A DNA stretch of 64,000 nucleotides from positions 14,729 through 78,728 of the forward strand of contig NZ_DBMV01000022.1 of NCBI RefSeq assembly GCF_002298975.1, in the 5' to 3' direction. Positions 60,367-64,000 of the stretch are shown piece after piece. Below the pieces are notes generated by a model, which was not told the DNA's origin, made no database searches, and worked only from the letters and a program-made list of their open reading frames with translations. The stretch's first letter is position 1. Every line of letters begins with the position of its first letter. The stretch comes from Ralstonia sp. UBA689 (GTDB taxonomy: Bacteria; Pseudomonadota; Gammaproteobacteria; Burkholderiales; Burkholderiaceae). The position numbers and the translations under genes are program-made.

Positions 60367-61524
60367 ATGCGCCCGCTTCTTTCGATTGTCATTCCGAGTA
60401 GCAATCGGCAACACTATCTCGCGTCTGTCATCGAGACGTTACTGCGAGTCACGCAAGCGGAGGTGATCGTTCGTGACAACAGCGATCAATCTTTGAGCGA
60501 AGGGACGCTGGCGCCGTTGCTGACGAATTCGAGGCTCGTCTACGTTCACGATGCCACCAAGATCAGTGTGGTCGATAACTTCGAACGTGCGCTCGCAATG
60601 GCCACAGGGGAATACCTGATGTTCATTGGCGATGATGATTGCGTTGGACCGTGCGTGGAGGAAATAGCGTCATGGGCGAAGGCCAACGAAATCGATGCGA
60701 TCGTCTCCTACACGGATCGATTTATTGCGAATTACTTTTGGCCGGGCGTGCGTTCCAAGTACTTTGCGGATGGCTATGCAGGCAAGCTTTTTATTGCGCC
60801 AAGCTCTGGCCGGGTCGAAAATTTGGATGCGATGAGCACCATCGCGTCTGCTGCGAATCGGCCAGGGGGGGGGTTGCGCAATATGCCGCGCGCTTATCAC
60901 GGATTGATCAGCCGTCGTGTCGTTGATCGGGTCATCGAAAAGAACGGGCACCTGTTCGGCGGCGTGAGTCCGGACATCTACAGTGCAGTCATGTTGAGCG
61001 CGGAGGCGCGTCAAGCCGTGCGTATCGACTATCCGTTCGTCATCCCGGGCGCGTCGGCGCAAAGTACGGCAGGTGAAGGGGCGGCACGTCAGGACCAAGA
61101 CGATTTGCGCGCCCGCGACCATATTAAGCGTTTCGGCCCTGGATTGATCTGGGAAGATCGTGTACCGGAATTTTACTCTCCAGAGAACGTTTGGACGTAT
61201 TCGTTACAGTGCGCATTGAGCGATAGAGAGCTCGTGGGTTGCCCCGTCAATTACCCTCGACTGTACGCCAAGCTGTACTTCCAATATCCGGCCCGTCGGG
61301 AAGCGGTCAAGCACAGCGCGAAGCTGTGGATTTCACAGAACGGGTATCTCAGGTTCGGGCTCGGCGCATTGCGCGGAGCCTATGCGGAGGCGCTATTGCA
61401 ATTCCGCCGCGTATGGCTCCGCTTCGGTACGCCGCCTAGGGAGATCGCGGGACTGGAGACAGTCGGTGCCGCATATGAAGCCCTCAGTAAGGCCGTGCCC
61501 GTATGGCAGCCGCCGAAGCCATGA
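60367..61524 (+). CDS. Glycosyltransferase family 2 protein
   Basis: 385 residues from the ATG at 60367 (GAGG eight bases upstream; a GTG at 60355 overlaps the previous gene). GT-A fold: LLSIVIPSSNRQHYLASVIETLL, EVIVRDNSD, MFIGDDDCVGP as the metal site. The C-terminal half is specific to this protein. It would add one sugar of the O unit. A nine-G run at 60865-60873 encodes Gly-Gly-Gly (RPGGGLRN). Stop overlaps the polymerase start by four bases. Confidence 0.85.
   Translation: MRPLLSIVIPSSNRQHYLASVIETLLRVTQAEVIVRDNSDQSLSEGTLAPLLTNSRLVYVHDATKISVVDNFERALAMATGEYLMFIGDDDCVGPCVEEIASWAKANEIDAIVSYTDRFIANYFWPGVRSKYFADGYAGKLFIAPSSGRVENLDAMSTIASAANRPGGGLRNMPRAYHGLISRRVVDRVIEKNGHLFGGVSPDIYSAVMLSAEARQAVRIDYPFVIPGASAQSTAGEGAARQDQDDLRARDHIKRFGPGLIWEDRVPEFYSPENVWTYSLQCALSDRELVGCPVNYPRLYAKLYFQYPARREAVKHSAKLWISQNGYLRFGLGALRGAYAEALLQFRRVWLRFGTPPREIAGLETVGAAYEALSKAVPVWQPPKP
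60865..60873 (+). repeat. Poly-G tract (G9) in the glycosyltransferase gene
   Basis: Nine G, again three GGG codons in frame, about 500 bases into the gene. Same type and length as the tract in the flippase gene 2.5 kb upstream. Confidence 0.85.
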
Positions 61525-62771
61525 GTAGGCTAATAACGGGCGCCGTGCCGTCGGGTCCGCACGATGCTAGTCGACTGACGCTGCTGATATTGTTGCTGGT
61601 AGTGGTGCTTCCGAGCGCCGTCATGACGATATTCGGCGCAACTTCGATGGCGTTAGGCATTGCGCTGACCGCTGTGATTCTGATTTCTCACGGCGTAATT
61701 GACTTGTACTTCGGTACGCGGATGTCTCGGCGCCGTTTGGCGCGGTGGATTCTTGTGACGACGGGCTTCGTACTCGTGCTAACCGCACAGAGCCTGTTCG
61801 CATCGGCATACGGCGATGAACAGGATACGCAACGTCTGTTCGGGGGGCTGGCATTGCTAGTCTTGATCTGGGGAGCATCTGGTATTTTCGCGGAGCGCCT
61901 GTCTACTTGCAGCGATCGCTCAGTAGATCGGTTGGTGACGTGGGGCCTTTGGTTTCTGGCGGTTAACGCTGCGTTGGGCTTGTCTGGGGTCGTTGTCGTC
62001 GCACACGCATCGTTTAAGGCCTGCGGCGTCTTTTCGGAGCCGTCGCACCTTGCTATGGTCTCAGCGCCGCTTCTGCTCTATGCGACGGCTCGACGGCTGC
62101 GGCGCTGCGAACTCGTGCTGGCGAGCTTCTTCATGTGGGGCTTATTGATCCAGAACCTGACCATGCTGGTAGTGGTGATTCTTGCTGTGCTTCCGCTGAT
62201 TCGCCTCAGATTCAAAGCGTTGCTAATGCTGAGCGTTTTTGTCGCTATGCTAATGATGGTACTCGGTCAATCAGAACCGGCGATGGAATATTTTCGCGAT
62301 CGCCTGGTGATTGATGAGAGTACAGACAATCTGTCTGTTCTCGTCTTACTGCGTGGTTGGGAGTATGCGCTTCAAGCCATCGATATTTCGCGTGGCTGGG
62401 GGCTCGGATTCCAGCAGTTCGGTGTCACGTATATCGGTGGCGATGTTCTCGCCAAGCTGCAGGCGCAAGGTCTCGGGGACCAGAACCTGTTGGACGGCGG
62501 AACGGCTGCGGCAAAAATCGTTGGCGAACTGGGCTATGTTGGCATCTTTCTTTTGGCGTGGTATGTCCTGTTTGCGGCGAAATGCATGTGCGACATGCGG
62601 CGGGCTTCTGGGGGAGAAACGCCGCATTGGCGCACGTTCCTGCGGGCCGGGGTCGTCGGTGTGTCCATCGAAATGTTTGTTCGCGGCGCCGGTTATTTCA
62701 CCCCCGATTTTTTTATCTTGTTTACCGCGATCTCGGCTGCAGTGATTGGCTTAAAGAGGATCAACACGTGA
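61521..62771 (+). CDS. Wzy-like O-antigen polymerase (membrane protein)
   Basis: 416 residues from the ATG at 61521 (ATGA overlap with the previous stop). About eleven hydrophobic helices and a large loop (about 260-330) between late helices: FRDRLVIDESTDNLSVLVLLRGWEYALQAIDISRGWGLGFQQFG. This layout and R-G-W-x-x-A...G-x-G-F-x-Q pattern are those of Wzy/O-antigen ligase-type proteins. In this cluster, polymerase is the more likely role as Wzx is present. Confidence 0.8.
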   Translation: MSRLITGAVPSGPHDASRLTLLILLLVVVLPSAVMTIFGATSMALGIALTAVILISHGVIDLYFGTRMSRRRLARWILVTTGFVLVLTAQSLFASAYGDEQDTQRLFGGLALLVLIWGASGIFAERLSTCSDRSVDRLVTWGLWFLAVNAALGLSGVVVVAHASFKACGVFSEPSHLAMVSAPLLLYATARRLRRCELVLASFFMWGLLIQNLTMLVVVILAVLPLIRLRFKALLMLSVFVAMLMMVLGQSEPAMEYFRDRLVIDESTDNLSVLVLLRGWEYALQAIDISRGWGLGFQQFGVTYIGGDVLAKLQAQGLGDQNLLDGGTAAAKIVGELGYVGIFLLAWYVLFAAKCMCDMRRASGGETPHWRTFLRAGVVGVSIEMFVRGAGYFTPDFFILFTAISAAVIGLKRINT

Positions 62772-63898
62772 GTATCAGAAAGAAACTAGTGATCTCAGGC
62801 GTCAATTTGACGGAAGGAGGGACGCTTACTGTTTTTCGCGAATGTCTTGCTGCGGCGGAGCTGTTCCTTTCGGATAAATGGGATATCGTCGCAATTGTTC
62901 ACGACGCGGAATTGTTTCAATCTGAGCGGACGAGGTTTTTAGCGTTTAAGGAGATTAAGCGAAGCTGGTTTGCGCGCTTGAAATTCGAATTCTTTGATTG
63001 CCGAAAAATTGCTCAGGATCTCGCCCCCGATTTTTGGCTATCAATCCACGATGTGACCCCGCGCATCGGTAGGGTGCCTCAGGCAACATATTTCCATAAT
63101 GCGGCGGCGTTCTATCGTATGGGCATGAAGGATGTGTACTACGAGCCGAAGCTTCTGCTGTTCTCGCTGTTCTATCGCTACGCTTGCGCGATAAACGTCA
63201 AAAGCAATCGGTATATGATTGCGCAACAGGTTTCGCTGCGCAAAAAGCTTAATGAATATTACGGTGATGGTGCTGTCATCGTGGCATACCCAACTCCCGA
63301 TGTGCTTGCTGGCGTGTGCAAGAAGCAGCGGGCGACGCGGTATATTTATCCGGCTTTACCACGTCCATTCAAGAATATTGAGCTGGTGTTGGAAGCATGG
63401 CGGATACTGGAGACAATGGAGGGCTGGCGAGGTGAGCTGGTTCTTACGATTGACGGTGCCGAGAATCGCTATGCGCAAATGCTCCACCGGAAATACGGCG
63501 GGCTACGCGGTGTTATATTCGCAGGTCGATTGTCTACTACAGAGATGGCCAATGCCTACGAATCGTCGGATTGTCTTGTGTTCGCCTCCAAGGCCGAGAC
63601 ATGGGGTCTGCCGCTGACCGAAGCAAAGCGCTACGGACTGGCGATTCTGGCGGCGGATCTACCTTACGCGCACGAATCTGTGGGGATGTACGACGGCGCA
63701 TCGTTCTTCGATGTCACTGACAGCAATGCGTTGGCACAACAAATGTATCAACTCTCGCAAGGGCGGCTCCAGTTCGACGAATGTATTGCCGTGCGCCCGG
63801 CGGATCCATTTGCAGAGAATTGGAATCAGCTTTTTGACATCCTACTGGAAAAGACTGTCACGGAGTCTGGTAGTGCTTTCGTTGACATGGTTGGCTAA
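62768..63898 (+). CDS. Glycosyltransferase family 4 protein
   Basis: 376 residues from a GTG at 62768 overlapping the previous stop (GTGA). GT-B fold: N-terminal KLVISGVNLTEGGTLTVFRECL, C-terminal ALPRPFKNIELVLEAWRIL, FAGRLSTTEMANAYESSDCLVFASKAETWGLPLTEAKRYG with the E-x7-E donor motif. It adds a sugar to the O unit in the cytoplasm. The last 102 bases of the window after it hold no gene; the cluster probably goes on. Confidence 0.87.
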   Translation: MSIRKKLVISGVNLTEGGTLTVFRECLAAAELFLSDKWDIVAIVHDAELFQSERTRFLAFKEIKRSWFARLKFEFFDCRKIAQDLAPDFWLSIHDVTPRIGRVPQATYFHNAAAFYRMGMKDVYYEPKLLLFSLFYRYACAINVKSNRYMIAQQVSLRKKLNEYYGDGAVIVAYPTPDVLAGVCKKQRATRYIYPALPRPFKNIELVLEAWRILETMEGWRGELVLTIDGAENRYAQMLHRKYGGLRGVIFAGRLSTTEMANAYESSDCLVFASKAETWGLPLTEAKRYGLAILAADLPYAHESVGMYDGASFFDVTDSNALAQQMYQLSQGRLQFDECIAVRPADPFAENWNQLFDILLEKTVTESGSAFVDMVG

Positions 63899-64000
63899 CC
63901 CATTGCGCGTGCATCGGTGACGACTCGAGGAGCGTTTAATGCAGTCGTCGTTCCTTTTGTCCGCTCGCGTGCAACGGCCTAACTAGTCGGCCCTGAACAA

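Overview
The window reads as a GC-rich beta-proteobacterial chromosome segment, most likely Ralstonia. The basis is codon and base composition, the Tad/Flp locus, the pilGHIJ-chpA block, the yqgE-ruvX-pyrR-pyrB-pyrC' run and the rfbBDAC order. The genus is inferred from gene order and protein style, not from a database search. No tRNA, rRNA, insertion sequence, integrase or CRISPR array was seen.

Layout. (1) 1-15 kb: a Tad/Flp pilus locus in two convergent parts. The tadG end and two TadE-type pseudopilins are on the plus strand. tadC-tadB-tadA-tadZ-lipoprotein-rcpA-rcpC-ATPase-tadV-flp x3 are on the minus strand (listed from 4 to 15 kb; transcription runs the other way). Between the parts lie a repeat-rich spacer, a small hypothetical gene with an unusual structured leader, and an HtrA-family protease. 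(2) 16-23.6 kb: four GT87/DUF2029 membrane glycosyltransferase paralogues, one polyprenyl-phosphate-sugar synthase-like GT2 enzyme and a sigma-54 activator with a VpsR-like front end. (3) 24.7-32 kb: two TPM-domain proteins and LemA, a DapA-family aldolase, a lipoprotein, an apparently inactive trypsin-like protein, hemL and a rubredoxin. (4) 32.3-42.7 kb: the Chp chemosensory system that controls type IV pili (pilG, pilH, pilI, pilJ, chpA), ending at a clear terminator. (5) 42.7-50.7 kb: photolyase, rsuA, yqgE, ruvX, pyrR, pyrB, pseudo-dihydroorotase, a PlsC-type acyltransferase and apaH. (6) 50.9-64 kb: an O-antigen/surface polysaccharide cluster: dTDP-rhamnose synthesis (rfbBDAC), a WecA-type initiating transferase, two sugar aminotransferase-family proteins, a Wzx flippase, a CapE/WbjB-type dehydratase, glycosyltransferases and a Wzy-like polymerase. 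It continues past the window.

How the genes may work together. Regions 1 and 4 concern surface pili. Region 2 has the parts of a lipid-linked-sugar glycosylation system: the GT2 enzyme would load a sugar on polyprenyl phosphate and the GT87 enzymes would use it in the periplasm. Its place next to the Flp locus suggests, but does not prove, that it modifies pilin or envelope polymer. Region 6 builds the O unit on undecaprenyl phosphate, flips and polymerises it.

Most notable observations: nine-base G runs inside the flippase and a glycosyltransferase gene (possible phase variation of the O antigen); an aminotransferase-family protein whose catalytic lysine is arginine, next to an intact paralogue; a 21-bp repeat family that is both scattered in the 1.2-1.6 kb spacer and expanded as about 13 in-frame heptad codings inside chpA; the four-GT87/GT2 cluster; and several pseudo-enzymes (trypsin-like protein, PyrC').
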